Assembly: GCF_040712075.1 (NCBI RefSeq)
Contig: NZ_JBFCVL010000001.1
Location: 565,501-629,500, forward strand
DNA length: 64,000 bases
Direction: 5' to 3'
Origin: Fodinicurvata sp. EGI_FJ10296
Lineage (GTDB): Bacteria > Pseudomonadota > Alphaproteobacteria > DSM-16000 > Inquilinaceae
Part shown: in pieces, positions 44,250-53,049 of the stretch
Layout: every line of letters begins with the position of its first letter
Position numbering within the stretch: the stretch's first letter is position 1
Translations under genes and position numbers: made by a program
The notes under the pieces: model-generated
Databases searched by the model: none
Told to the model about the DNA's origin: nothing
The model's input: only the letters and a program-made list of their open reading frames with translations

Positions 44250-45973
44250 GCCACCGCACGGACCGTTTCTCTGGCGCCGGTGCCGGCCGGGCCGGTGGCG
44301 GCAGCAGTGGCGTCGGGTTCCAGAGCGCGGGCGGCATCCAGCAGTCGTCGCGTGATGTCCGACGCTGGCGACTGGAAAACCTGATGACGCGGCCCTTCTT
44401 CGATGATGGCGCCGTCGGCCATGACCGCGACCCGATCGCAGAGATGGGACACGACGGCCAGATCGTGGCTTATGAACAACAGGCTCAGGCCGCGCGCCGC
44501 TTGCAGATCGGACAGCAGGTTCAGGATCTGCGCCTGAACCGAAACATCGAGGGCGGAGACGATCTCGTCGCAGATCAGGAGATCGGGGCCGAGCGCCAGC
44601 GCGCGGGCAATGGTCACGCGCTGGCGCTGACCACCGGAAAGTTCCGCCGGATAGCGGTCAATCAGGCCCCGTGCCAGTCCGACTTCGTCCATCAGCCGGG
44701 CGATGGTCGGCGCCCGATCCGGTCCGGCATTCAAACCGTGTATATCCAGGGGCTCGGCCAACGCCTGTCTCAGCGACATCCGGGGGTTCAGCGCGCCATA
44801 GGCATCCTGAAAGACGTATTGAATTTGCCGTCGCAGGGCGCGGGAATAGCGGCCCGGATCGCGAATGCCCTGTCCTTCGAACGCCATCCGCCCGGACTGT
44901 GGTCTGACCAGCCCGACGATCGCTTTGGCGAGGGTGCTTTTGCCGCTGCCGCTTTCCCCCACGATGCCGACAATGCTGGACCGCGGCAGGGTCAGGTCGA
45001 CATCCTCCACCGCCGTGATCGGTGGCGACAGCAGACCGCGGCCCGGATAGCGGACGGTCAGGCCGCGAACGGACAGGATGGCGGGCTCGTCGGCCGGGGC
45101 GCGGATCATCGTGTCCGGTCCCGGGGCCATCGATGGGAAGTCGTCGACCGTGTCGACCGTAGGCAGCCGGGGACGCCGGGTGTCGACCGTGGGGCTGCAG
45201 GCGACCAGCGCCCGCGTATAGGCGTCGTGCGGGGCGGACAGGATCCGGGAGACCGGGCCGCGTTCGACCACGGCGCCGGCGCGAAGAATGACGACATCCT
45301 GTGCCAGCCGCGACACGACCCCGAGGTCGTGCGAAATGATCAGGATGGCCATGCCGCGCATTTTCTGAATGCGCTGCAGGAGATCGAGGATCTGCGCCTG
45401 CACCGTCATGTCCAGGGCCGTCGTCGGTTCGTCCGCGATCAGCAGGTCCGGATTGCCGGACAGCGCCATGGCGATCATCACGCGTTGCTGCTGTCCGCCG
45501 GACAGTTCGTGCGGATAGCGTTGCTCGACGCCTTCCAGACCGCCCAGGCCGACTTCACCGAGCAGATTGCGGACAATGTCCTGCCGATCCCGGCGGCTTG
45601 TGTCGGCGGCTCGGGCCGCCTCGGCGATCTGGTTGCCGACGGTCATCAGCGGGTTCAGGGCGGCAGCGGGATCCTGGAACACGGTACCGATCCGCCGGCC
45701 CCGGATCCGGCGCAGGCCGGCGGGATCTAGTGTCAGGAGGTCATGTCCGCGAAACAACGCCTGTCCACTCATGGCGATGTCGCCATTCACCGATGTCAGC
45801 CCGATGATCGACATCGCCGTCATGGTCTTGCCGGAGCCCGATTCGCCGACCAGCGCCAGCGTCCCGCCGGGCGCGATTTCGAACGACACGTTTCGGACCG
45901 CCTGGATATGCTGGCCCTTCGTTTTCAGGGTGACCGACAGGTCGCGCACCTGAAGCAGCAATTCGTTCGTCAT
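44240..45973 (-). CDS. Dipeptide-type ABC transporter, fused double ATP-binding protein
   Basis: 577 residues carrying two nucleotide-binding domains in one chain, equivalent to DppD plus DppF (YejF-like). Domain 1: Walker [13 protein letters not shown], signature LSGGQQQRV, Walker B LLIADEPT. Domain 2: Walker [12 protein letters not shown], signature LSGGQRQRV, Walker [13 protein letters not shown]. It powers the two membrane subunits encoded upstream, overlapping the first by 4 bp (ATGA). The oligopeptide C-terminal zinc/Cys region usual in DppD is absent; the tail is Ala-rich. Last gene of the phnA-transporter unit. Confidence 0.93.
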   Translation of the reverse strand: MTNELLLQVRDLSVTLKTKGQHIQAVRNVSFEIAPGGTLALVGESGSGKTMTAMSIIGLTSVNGDIAMSGQALFRGHDLLTLDPAGLRRIRGRRIGTVFQDPAAALNPLMTVGNQIAEAARAADTSRRDRQDIVRNLLGEVGLGGLEGVEQRYPHELSGGQQQRVMIAMALSGNPDLLIADEPTTALDMTVQAQILDLLQRIQKMRGMAILIISHDLGVVSRLAQDVVILRAGAVVERGPVSRILSAPHDAYTRALVACSPTVDTRRPRLPTVDTVDDFPSMAPGPDTMIRAPADEPAILSVRGLTVRYPGRGLLSPPITAVEDVDLTLPRSSIVGIVGESGSGKSTLAKAIVGLVRPQSGRMAFEGQGIRDPGRYSRALRRQIQYVFQDAYGALNPRMSLRQALAEPLDIHGLNAGPDRAPTIARLMDEVGLARGLIDRYPAELSGGQRQRVTIARALALGPDLLICDEIVSALDVSVQAQILNLLSDLQAARGLSLLFISHDLAVVSHLCDRVAVMADGAIIEEGPRHQVFQSPASDITRRLLDAARALEPDATAAATGPAGTGARETVRAVAYA

Positions 45974-46899
45974 GTTCTTCTCAACCTCGGATCCATGAAG
46001 CGCTGAAGCATGTCGCTGGCGAGATTCGCCGCGACCACGGCAAGCCCGAGCCAGATGACGACGGCCTGGACGACGGGATAGTCGCGCCCCTGAACGGCCT
46101 GGAGGGTCATCGTGCCGAGACCGGAAAGTCCGAAGACGACCTCCATCGTGATGGCCCCGGTCAGGGCGCCGGCCATCAGCAGACCGGAAATGGCGACGAC
46201 GACCGTGAAAGCGTTGGGCAGGATGTGAAAAACCACGATCCGCGCCCGGCTGATGCCCTTGGACCGGGCGGTTCGCACGAACTCCGCCCGGTCGGTATCG
46301 CGCATGTCCTCGTGCAGCATCTTGGCCAGCGTTCCGGCCGTGTCGGCGCCGAGTATCAAGGCCGGTACAACCAGATTGCCGATCGCCGGTATCCAGTCGA
46401 GCCAGACCGCGAACACGATCACACTGATGATGCCGATGGAGAAAGTCGGCATGGTGATCGACCAGATCGTGATGAACTCGACCAGAGCGACAAAAATCGA
46501 TCGGGGGTAGATGCAGGCGAGCGTCGGAAGGGCGATGCCTACGGTCAGACCGACCAGCAGCGCCGTGCCGCCCAGGATCAGCGTCGCCGGCAGCGCCGTC
46601 ATCAGCAGGTCGGAGATCGGTGTGCCGAAGCGGAGCGACGAGCCGAAATCGCCGCCAAGGATCATGCCCAGCCAGTCCGCGAACTGGGCCGGCCAGCCCC
46701 GGTCGAGGCCCAGATCCTCGCGCAGGACCGCCTGCTGGCCATAGGTCAGCGATCCTTCCAGTCCCAGAACGTCAACCACGTCGCCGGGTACCATCCGGAT
46801 CAGAAAGAAGCTGAACACCACGATCGCGGAAGCGATCAGCAACGATCGGCCGAGATCCGAGGCGATGCTGACGAAAAGTTCGATCCTCTGCCGGTTCAT
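45970..46899 (-). CDS. Dipeptide-type ABC transporter permease (DppB-like)
   Basis: A 309-residue inner-membrane subunit with six predicted membrane segments. SFFLIRMVPGDVVDVLG is the DppB-specific N-terminal periplasmic opening, and the EAA loop reads EFVRTARSKGISRARIVVFHILPNA. It pairs with the DppC-like subunit, and both overlapping junctions (ATGA) suggest one translational block. The gene order is substrate-binding protein, DppC-like, DppB-like, ATPase, so B and C are swapped relative to E. coli dpp. Confidence 0.92.
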   Translation of the reverse strand: MNRQRIELFVSIASDLGRSLLIASAIVVFSFFLIRMVPGDVVDVLGLEGSLTYGQQAVLREDLGLDRGWPAQFADWLGMILGGDFGSSLRFGTPISDLLMTALPATLILGGTALLVGLTVGIALPTLACIYPRSIFVALVEFITIWSITMPTFSIGIISVIVFAVWLDWIPAIGNLVVPALILGADTAGTLAKMLHEDMRDTDRAEFVRTARSKGISRARIVVFHILPNAFTVVVAISGLLMAGALTGAITMEVVFGLSGLGTMTLQAVQGRDYPVVQAVVIWLGLAVVAANLASDMLQRFMDPRLRRT

Positions 46900-47753
46900 A
46901 ACGAAATCCTCCGTCGGGCGGGGTCGAAGCGTTGACGCAGGGCGTCGCCCACGATCGCCAGAGCGAAGGTCACGATGCTGAGCACCAGAATGGGCAGAAG
47001 CACCGCGTGCGGCGCGGCCTCGGTATAGTTGGTGGCGTTGGCGATCATCCGGCCCCAGGTCGGGGTTTCGGGGGACACACCAAGGCCGAGGAAGCTGAGT
47101 ACCGACTCCAGAACGATGCAGCGGGGCAGGATGATGGCGAACTGCGTGATCAGGGCGCCAGCAATGTTCGGCAATACGTGAGCCAGGGCGATCCGAAGGC
47201 GGCTGGCGCCGAGCACGAAGGCTGCCGCCGTGTAGGGTCGCGCCATCTGCTGCTTATAGGTCGCACGTGTAATCAGTGCGAAATTCGGCGAGAACGATAT
47301 GCCCAGCGCGATGATGACCGATGCTGCGCCCGGTTCGAACGCCGAAACGAACGCAAGGGCGAACAGGATGCCGGGCAGCGCCCGGATCAGGTCGATGCCC
47401 GCAAAGACGGCCGTTTCGGCGACGCGGCCAAGGGCCAGCGCCGCCAGCGCCGCCAGTCCGCCGATCGCCAGGGCGATCAACGCAGCACTGAACCCGAAAA
47501 AGAGGCTGAGCCGGGTCCCGACCAGGAGCCGGGAATAAATATCCTGGCCCTTGTCGTCAGTGCCCAGCCAATGATCGGCGTTCGGGGGCTCGTTCATCCG
47601 GATGCTGAACTGATAGGGATCGTGGGTCACCAGCAGCGGTCCGAATGCGACGACAAGCAGCGCGATCGACAGGATGCCCAGGCCCAGCCAGGTCACCGCC
47701 GGCAAGTCGGGGATACGCCGGCGGACATAAGAATCGATTGTGGTCGTAGCCAT
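46896..47753 (-). CDS. Dipeptide-type ABC transporter permease (DppC-like)
   Basis: A 285-residue membrane subunit. The N-terminal helix (LPAVTWLGLGILSIALLVVAFGPLL) is followed by HDPYQFSIRMNEPPNADHWLGTDDKGQDIYSRLLVGTR, the classic DppC/OppC cytoplasm-facing/periplasmic signature, then five further segments and the EAA-like AFVLGASRLRIALAHVLPN. It ends overlapping the DppB-like gene by 4 bp. It lies 32 bp after the substrate-binding protein gene. Confidence 0.93.
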   Translation of the reverse strand: MATTTIDSYVRRRIPDLPAVTWLGLGILSIALLVVAFGPLLVTHDPYQFSIRMNEPPNADHWLGTDDKGQDIYSRLLVGTRLSLFFGFSAALIALAIGGLAALAALALGRVAETAVFAGIDLIRALPGILFALAFVSAFEPGAASVIIALGISFSPNFALITRATYKQQMARPYTAAAFVLGASRLRIALAHVLPNIAGALITQFAIILPRCIVLESVLSFLGLGVSPETPTWGRMIANATNYTEAAPHAVLLPILVLSIVTFALAIVGDALRQRFDPARRRISL

Positions 47754-47785
47754 TTGTATCCCCCAACCTGTTCGGCGATTGCCGC

Positions 47786-49312
47786 TTACTGCGAGAGCCA
47801 GGCGAATGCCAGGCCGCCGTCCACGCGGTGGGCGGAGGTGTTGAAGGCGACCGTGAAGTCATTGACTTCGGAGCGAATGCCATATGCGGCCGGGGCATGG
47901 CCGAGAACGACGGTGTAGTAGTTGTCCATGATCCGTTGCCAGGCTTCGAGGTAGTGGCGGCGGCTCTCCTGAGGATCGGCGGTCGAAATCGCGTCGGTAA
48001 TCATGGCGTCGAGTTCAGCGTCCTGCACACCGCCCCACAGGCCGGGGTTGGGGCCGTCGCTCATGAACCGCACGTAGCGCAGGAAGATGTCGTTCCGCGG
48101 CCCGGATCCGCCGGGGAAGATGTCCCAATCGTATTCCGACAGGCGGCGCTGGAAGCCAAGGTCGTCATAGGCGCGGTTGTCGATCTGGAACCCGAGCTGT
48201 TGCAGTGTCTGGACGACGGGTCCGGAAAGACGGGAATTCGGCTCGGAGACCATCTGCACCGTGACGGCCGAGGGGTCGACGCCTTCTTCCTCCAGAATTG
48301 CGCGTGCGCGATCAAGATCGGCCTCGCCATGCCGGTCTTCTGCTGCGATGGTTTCGTCGTAGTAGAAGCTGTCTTCCGTCACCATCTGATTGCTGTCGAT
48401 GGCAAACCGGCCACTATGGATCGTCATCAGGGTCTTGCGATCCATTGCATGGGCGACAGCTTCGCGAACCCTGACATTGTCGAACGGCGGGTTCGGGTTC
48501 CGGTTGTTGAACGAGAGGAAGTACCAGCTCGTGTCGGCACGGAACTGAACACCGATCTCCGGGTCGTCCTCGGCGGCACTCACGGCGGACAGCGGGATGG
48601 TGGCGGCGTGGAAGTCGCCAGCGCGCAGGGCCAGGGAGGCGTCGGCGATCTCGCGGACGTCGAACACGACGCCGTCCAGATAGGGCTGGCCGTCCATCCA
48701 GTAATCATCGAATCGCTCGCCGACGATTTCCAGCTGTGGCACCCAGCTATCGAACGTGAACGGCCCCGTGCCGATCGGCTGTGTGATTGTTTCGTCCCAG
48801 CCCGGAGTTTCCGGCGCGATGATCCAGGCTTCGGCAATCAGGTTCAGGAATGGCGCGAACGGCTCCGACAGCGTAACGACAAAGGTCGTATCGTCGGGCG
48901 CTTCCATGCTGGCGACCTTGTCAAGGGCGCTCGTCAGCCAGCCGCCGGAAACCTCGCGTTTGATCCGCTCGAAATTGGCCAGAACATCGGCGGCGGTCAT
49001 TTCCCGTCCGTTGTGGAACAGTACGCCTTCGCGAATGTCAAAGGTGTAGATCAGGCCATCGTCCGAGATCGTCCAGTTTTCGGCGAGCATGCCGCGCGGC
49101 TGCCCATCGGCCGAGATCGAGGTCAACGTTTCCACGAAGGGGTGCGTCAGGGAGATCGTCCCGGTATGACGGTGGAAATCCGCAGTATCCAGCGTGCCCC
49201 ATTTCAGATGCATGGTACCGCCGTATTGGGGATCGTCGGCCAATGCGGTTGCGCTGCTCGCCACCAGAATGGTGGTCGCGGCCAAAGCCGCCTTGATCTG
49301 TCGGTTCATCAT
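47786..49312 (-). CDS. ABC transporter substrate-binding protein (SBP family 5)
   Basis: A periplasmic binding protein of 508 residues. The signal peptide (about 1-25) ends ALA, with the mature protein starting DDPQYGG. Family 5 features: GGTMHLKWGTLDTADFHRHTG, LAENWTISDDGLIYTFDIREGVLFHNGREMTAADVLANFERI and REAVAHAMDRKTLM. These proteins bind peptides, nickel, opines, oligosaccharides and other small ligands, so the family does not fix the ligand. Because the gene lies in a unit with phosphonoacetate hydrolase, a phosphonate-containing ligand is the leading hypothesis. It begins 51 bp after the phosphohydrolase gene. Confidence 0.92.
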   Translation of the reverse strand: MMNRQIKAALAATTILVASSATALADDPQYGGTMHLKWGTLDTADFHRHTGTISLTHPFVETLTSISADGQPRGMLAENWTISDDGLIYTFDIREGVLFHNGREMTAADVLANFERIKREVSGGWLTSALDKVASMEAPDDTTFVVTLSEPFAPFLNLIAEAWIIAPETPGWDETITQPIGTGPFTFDSWVPQLEIVGERFDDYWMDGQPYLDGVVFDVREIADASLALRAGDFHAATIPLSAVSAAEDDPEIGVQFRADTSWYFLSFNNRNPNPPFDNVRVREAVAHAMDRKTLMTIHSGRFAIDSNQMVTEDSFYYDETIAAEDRHGEADLDRARAILEEEGVDPSAVTVQMVSEPNSRLSGPVVQTLQQLGFQIDNRAYDDLGFQRRLSEYDWDIFPGGSGPRNDIFLRYVRFMSDGPNPGLWGGVQDAELDAMITDAISTADPQESRRHYLEAWQRIMDNYYTVVLGHAPAAYGIRSEVNDFTVAFNTSAHRVDGGLAFAWLSQ

Positions 49313-49363
49313 GAAGTCGGTCCTTGTTGTTGGGGTCCGGTGGAGCTTGAAGTCCCCGGTGGG

Positions 49364-50662
49364 TCAGTTGCGTGAAAGGGCCATGCCGTCCATTCCGTGG
49401 CGGGGCAGGCCCAGATGTCTGAGGATGGTCGGGGCGATATCGACCAGATGGCTGCGGCCGTATTCGATGGTTCCCGCAGCGAAGCCGCCCCCGTTGACGA
49501 TCAGAAAGGGATGCCGTTCGAAGCGGCCGAGGCCGCCGTGGCTGCCGCGACCGACCGGTTTGCCGGGTTTGGCGCCCGAGACGCCCCCCGAGACGCACAG
49601 CGTGATGCGCCCCGGAACGCCATTCCCGTTGGGGGCTTCGTCGCGCGCCATGGCAAAGGCGATCTGAAGTCCGGCTTCCGGCGCCTGGCCCAGTGGGCGC
49701 ATCGCGTCGCCGACGAATACCTCGGCAATAGCCGGGTGATCGGCAAGAAAGGCCGCCACCCGGTCGCGCCGCGCCAATCCTTCACCGGCCATGTAGACCA
49801 GCCCGCTGCCGCCTTGCGGTGCGACCACCACCTCGGTGGAGTCGGCATGGTCCTTGAGGCCCGCCCCGACAAGCAGATCGTCGACGGCGACATGGGCCAT
49901 CACCGTTTCCTGGCCGTGATCGGACGCGACGATGAAAAGTACGTCCTCTCCCTGAGCCCTTAGTGCTTCGACCGCGTCGCGGGCTTCGGCAAAGCAGGCG
50001 TCGGCGGCGGCGATTCCCGCCAGATGGGTGGTGGAGCCGAGCGCGTCGGCGTGCATCGAGAGGTCGGGATCGGACAGCCACAGCACGCTGAGCGCCGGTC
50101 CGCCGCGAACGATGGCGCGGCCGCACATCCAGCGGGTCAGATCCCGATCTCCGGCGGCATCGTGGCTCACGATCGGGGCTTCATCGGCCGTCAGTGGCCG
50201 TCCGCCCGGCCCGAAGGCGCCGGCGCGATGCACGACTTCGCCGAAGTGGTCGGGGTCGTGGAAATAGGCCGCGCCCGGGGACACATTCGATGCGATGACG
50301 GCGCCGCCGTGATTGGCCAACCGTTCGGCCAGCGTCGGAACCCGCAGCGTTCTCCCGAATGCCTCGCGCATCTTTCCGCGGAAGGCCGGATCGCCGACAT
50401 CGTGAATCCTTACGCCACCGGCCTCCGGCAGCCCCATCATGTTGCCATGCAGCCCGTGGGTTGCCGGCCAGCAGCCGGTCGCGATCGACGCCGCGCTGGC
50501 CCGCGTCGCTGATGGGAAGATGGCTGTATGGTTGCCAAAACGGCGGCTCTCTGCGCTGAATGCCGCGATCTCGGGGCAATAGTCGGGCGTGACGAAATCG
50601 GCACGATGGCCGTCGCAGATCAGGAGCACGACGCGCCGGTTGCTTCGGGTTTCGGCGATCAT
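49364..50662 (-). CDS. Alkaline-phosphatase-superfamily enzyme (nucleotide pyrophosphatase/phosphodiesterase type)
   Basis: A 432-residue hydrolase of unknown substrate without a signal peptide. Two-metal site: D17 (LLICDGHR), nucleophile T53 (FPSATRASAASIATG), D200 and H204 (DPDLSMHAD), D248 and H249 (ASDHGQ), H375 (GSHGG). This is the layout of NPP-like phosphodiesterases and of PhnA. It lacks PhnA's PNN loop and substrate lysines, so it is a different enzyme and not a phnA copy. The ATG overlaps the phnA stop by 4 bp (ATGA), so both are made together. It may cleave an ester or anhydride in the imported compound to expose phosphonoacetate; that role is an inference. Confidence 0.8.
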   Translation of the reverse strand: MIAETRSNRRVVLLICDGHRADFVTPDYCPEIAAFSAESRRFGNHTAIFPSATRASAASIATGCWPATHGLHGNMMGLPEAGGVRIHDVGDPAFRGKMREAFGRTLRVPTLAERLANHGGAVIASNVSPGAAYFHDPDHFGEVVHRAGAFGPGGRPLTADEAPIVSHDAAGDRDLTRWMCGRAIVRGGPALSVLWLSDPDLSMHADALGSTTHLAGIAAADACFAEARDAVEALRAQGEDVLFIVASDHGQETVMAHVAVDDLLVGAGLKDHADSTEVVVAPQGGSGLVYMAGEGLARRDRVAAFLADHPAIAEVFVGDAMRPLGQAPEAGLQIAFAMARDEAPNGNGVPGRITLCVSGGVSGAKPGKPVGRGSHGGLGRFERHPFLIVNGGGFAAGTIEYGRSHLVDIAPTILRHLGLPRHGMDGMALSRN

Positions 50663-51942
50663 GCGACCACTCCATTCAATGCGTAATCGAAGATGTCATA
50701 GGTCCACAGGCCGCCTGATGCGCGGGCGGCATACGACGCGGTGACCGGGTGTGAGAGCAGAAAGGGAACCGCCTGTTCCGCCGGCCCGCCATGGGATCGC
50801 AGCCGTTGTCCTGCCAACTGAGACAGGTCGTGGTCCGCTGCGCCCGCGCCCAGCGCGACACCTTTTTCGGCGAACACGACGACGTCGGCTTCCTCTGCCA
50901 ACGGCAGGTCGAACCGGTCGCATGCGTCGGCGCCGACCACGGCGGCCTCGATGCCGGGCACGTCCTGAAGTGCCCGGACGACATCGCCGGCCGCCACGCC
51001 GTCCTGTTGCGCATAGACCCGGACGAAGCCGCCGAGGGCGGCGTGATGGCGTCCGAACGGGTCGGTGATCGGGCAGATGACGCGGGTCGATCCGTGACCG
51101 AAAGCGGCGTTCAGGACATCCTGCACGAATACGACGTTGGGGCTGCCGTCGGCATGGGACATGTCGGTCATGCCGTGGTCGGCCACGATGCCGACAATGG
51201 CGCCGAGCATCGTCAGCCGGGCGACACGCGCATCCAGGGCGGCCATGAAGGCCAGCGCCTCCGGCGTGTCCGGCGCATGGGCGTGCTGGACGAAGTCCGA
51301 AAGCGACAGATAGATCAGGTCGGCCGCCCGGCGCTCCAGCAGTCGTATGCCGGCATCGAGCACGAAGAGCGACAGGTCGGCGGAATACTTGTCCGGGGCG
51401 GATGCGAAGGGTCGGCCCTCGTTGATCAGGTCAAAGGCTTCGGCCGGGTCCTCGGCCGAACAGGCGATGCCCCTCAAGCCCCGTGCCAGTGCCAGACGCA
51501 GCTTTCGTTTCGCGGTGACCACCGCGACCCGGACGTGTTCCTGAGACAGGCGGCCGGGAATGGTGTCGGCGCGCATCTGCGCTTCGTCCAGCATCATGAC
51601 TTCGCGGCCGGTCCGGCGATCAAGATAATAATTTCCGGAAATACCGTGCACGGAAGGCGGTGCGCCGCAGACGATCGAAATATTGTTGGGATTCGTGAAG
51701 GTCGGCACGACGGCCCTGGCGGTGGCGTGAAAGCCGTCGCGGCTCATGCGCCCCAGGGTCGGCGCGACTCCGTGTGCAATCGCCGCCTCCAGATATTCCG
51801 GCCCGCAGCCATCGGCGCAGATGACGGCCACTGGTTGTCGAGGGTGCCGATAGACACGGCCGTTCACTTCGGTAAAGGGGCGATCGGCCGGGTCCGCTGT
51901 CGGGTTCGGTGCGGGGGGCATCGCCAAACTGTCATCGTTCAT
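50659..51942 (-). CDS. phnA: Phosphonoacetate hydrolase
   Basis: PhnA splits the C-P bond of phosphonoacetate to acetate and phosphate. The start is ATG 51942 (427 residues; ATG 51921 is an alternative), since upstream sequence is unrelated to the family. Alignment by eye with characterised PhnA gives D44, nucleophile T83 in the VPTFTNPNN loop, phosphonate-binding K145 and K147 (AKRKLR), D216 and H220 (SDFVQHAHAP), D255 and H256 (ADHGMTD), H384 (LRSHGG). APPSVHGISGNYY is family-specific. No signal peptide, so cytoplasmic. It is the first gene of the transporter unit and divergent from a LysR gene, as in known phnA operons. Confidence 0.93.
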   Translation of the reverse strand: MNDDSLAMPPAPNPTADPADRPFTEVNGRVYRHPRQPVAVICADGCGPEYLEAAIAHGVAPTLGRMSRDGFHATARAVVPTFTNPNNISIVCGAPPSVHGISGNYYLDRRTGREVMMLDEAQMRADTIPGRLSQEHVRVAVVTAKRKLRLALARGLRGIACSAEDPAEAFDLINEGRPFASAPDKYSADLSLFVLDAGIRLLERRAADLIYLSLSDFVQHAHAPDTPEALAFMAALDARVARLTMLGAIVGIVADHGMTDMSHADGSPNVVFVQDVLNAAFGHGSTRVICPITDPFGRHHAALGGFVRVYAQQDGVAAGDVVRALQDVPGIEAAVVGADACDRFDLPLAEEADVVVFAEKGVALGAGAADHDLSQLAGQRLRSHGGPAEQAVPFLLSHPVTASYAARASGGLWTYDIFDYALNGVVA

Positions 51943-51987
51943 CGCTATACTCTTGTGTGGCCGGGCAGCAGCATCTGTCTCGACGTT

Positions 51988-52020
51988 GGATCGCCGATCC
52001 GGCCCACAGAGTAAATTTAC
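51988..52020. promoter_or_regulatory. Two dyads in the phnA-lysR divergent intergenic region
   Basis: The 102-bp gap between the divergent starts holds two inverted repeats: GGATCG-C-CGATCC (51988-52000) and the perfect palindrome GTAAATTTAC (52011-52020). Their centres are about 21-22 bp apart, two helical turns. LysR-type regulators bind dyads with TNA-type ends in such divergent gaps, so these are the expected operator and activation sites. Promoter hexamers are not clear. Confidence 0.45.
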
Positions 52021-52044
52021 ATTTATTCCCTCGAAGGTGAGGAA

Positions 52045-53049
52045 ATGGAACACAGTCCAAGAAATTTGCCGTCTACCAAAGCGTTGTTCGCGTTGGAGAG
52101 AGTCGTGTTTCATGAAAGTATAAAAAAAGCTTCAGAAGATCTTCACGTTACACATAGCGCCGTCAGCAAGCAGATCACGCTGTTGGAGGATTGGGTGGGG
52201 CAAACACTTTTCGACAAAAATCAACGTCGCATGGTGCCGACGCCCAATGCCCTTGTGCTGGCCGATGCCGCGCGCGATGTGCGCCAGGTGATCGGCGATG
52301 CGTTGACCCGGATCGGCGCGGGCCCGGTCGACGGCGTGCTGAGGATCGCTGCACCGGCGACATTTGCCATGCGCTGGCTGATTCCCCGGTTGTGGAGCTT
52401 TTCGAACGAGCATGACGGGGTGTCGGTCAAGGTCATTGCCAGTCACACAGGAGAGCCGTGGGAAGAAACAGCCTATGATGTCGCGATCCAGCCGGCGTCT
52501 CGGGCGCCGCTCGGCGCCTCGACAACGCCTGTCTTCAGTGAATCCCTTGGGCTGCTGATCGCGCCCGATGCGTTTCCCAAAAGCGTCGCGGCCGGTCGTC
52601 TGATCATGTCTCGACTGCCGCTTCTCAAGGCCGCAACCAGGGATGGCGAACTCGAAAACTGGCTGGAATTCGCCGGTCACAGCCGGGGGCTGGCCCGGAC
52701 CGCCCGCTGCTTTCCGCATTTCTATATTGCGCTGGAGGCGGCCCTGGCAGGGGAAGGGGCGCTGGTCTCGCCGATCCTGACGACTGGCGATCTGATCCGG
52801 AAGGGCGATCTTTGCGAACCGCTGCCCCAGTTCCGGGTGCCGGGCGAAGACTATGTTGCTTTCGCAGCCCCCGGGTCCGATCACCGCCATCACGGGTCGC
52901 GCTTTATCAACTGGTTGACCCGGTCGGCCGGCAAGGCGGCGTTGGCGTCGTCGCCGAACGCCCGCGCTGAGGGGCGGGCGACCCGTCCGGCGGGGCCAGT
53001 GGGTCGGAACGGATCCGGCCCGTTCAGTCAGTCCGGGGCGGAAAGGTAA
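52045..53049 (+). CDS. LysR-family transcriptional regulator (GcvA/PhnR-like)
   Basis: 334 residues preceded by GGTGAGGAA. The winged HTH is residues about 8-68 (STKALFALERVVFHESIKKASEDLHVTHSAVSKQITLLEDWVG). The effector domain follows (VDGVLRIAAPATFAMRWLIPRLWSF, then LLIAPDAF and GEGALVSPILTT). The context, back-to-back with phnA, suggests it senses phosphonoacetate or a precursor and activates the transporter-hydrolase unit. Odd feature: the first 150 bp are clearly AT-rich while the rest is GC-rich, and the C-terminal 30 residues are Gly/Pro/Arg-rich. The last 26 bp overlap the convergent PhoD-like gene. Confidence 0.88.
   Translation: MEHSPRNLPSTKALFALERVVFHESIKKASEDLHVTHSAVSKQITLLEDWVGQTLFDKNQRRMVPTPNALVLADAARDVRQVIGDALTRIGAGPVDGVLRIAAPATFAMRWLIPRLWSFSNEHDGVSVKVIASHTGEPWEETAYDVAIQPASRAPLGASTTPVFSESLGLLIAPDAFPKSVAAGRLIMSRLPLLKAATRDGELENWLEFAGHSRGLARTARCFPHFYIALEAALAGEGALVSPILTTGDLIRKGDLCEPLPQFRVPGEDYVAFAAPGSDHRHHGSRFINWLTRSAGKAALASSPNARAEGRATRPAGPVGRNGSGPFSQSGAER

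Noticed and set aside
51925-51945. CTGTCAT near the phnA start as a Pho box half
   Set aside because: Only one half matches CTGTCAT; the second half (CATCGCT) is too different, and it lies inside the coding start.
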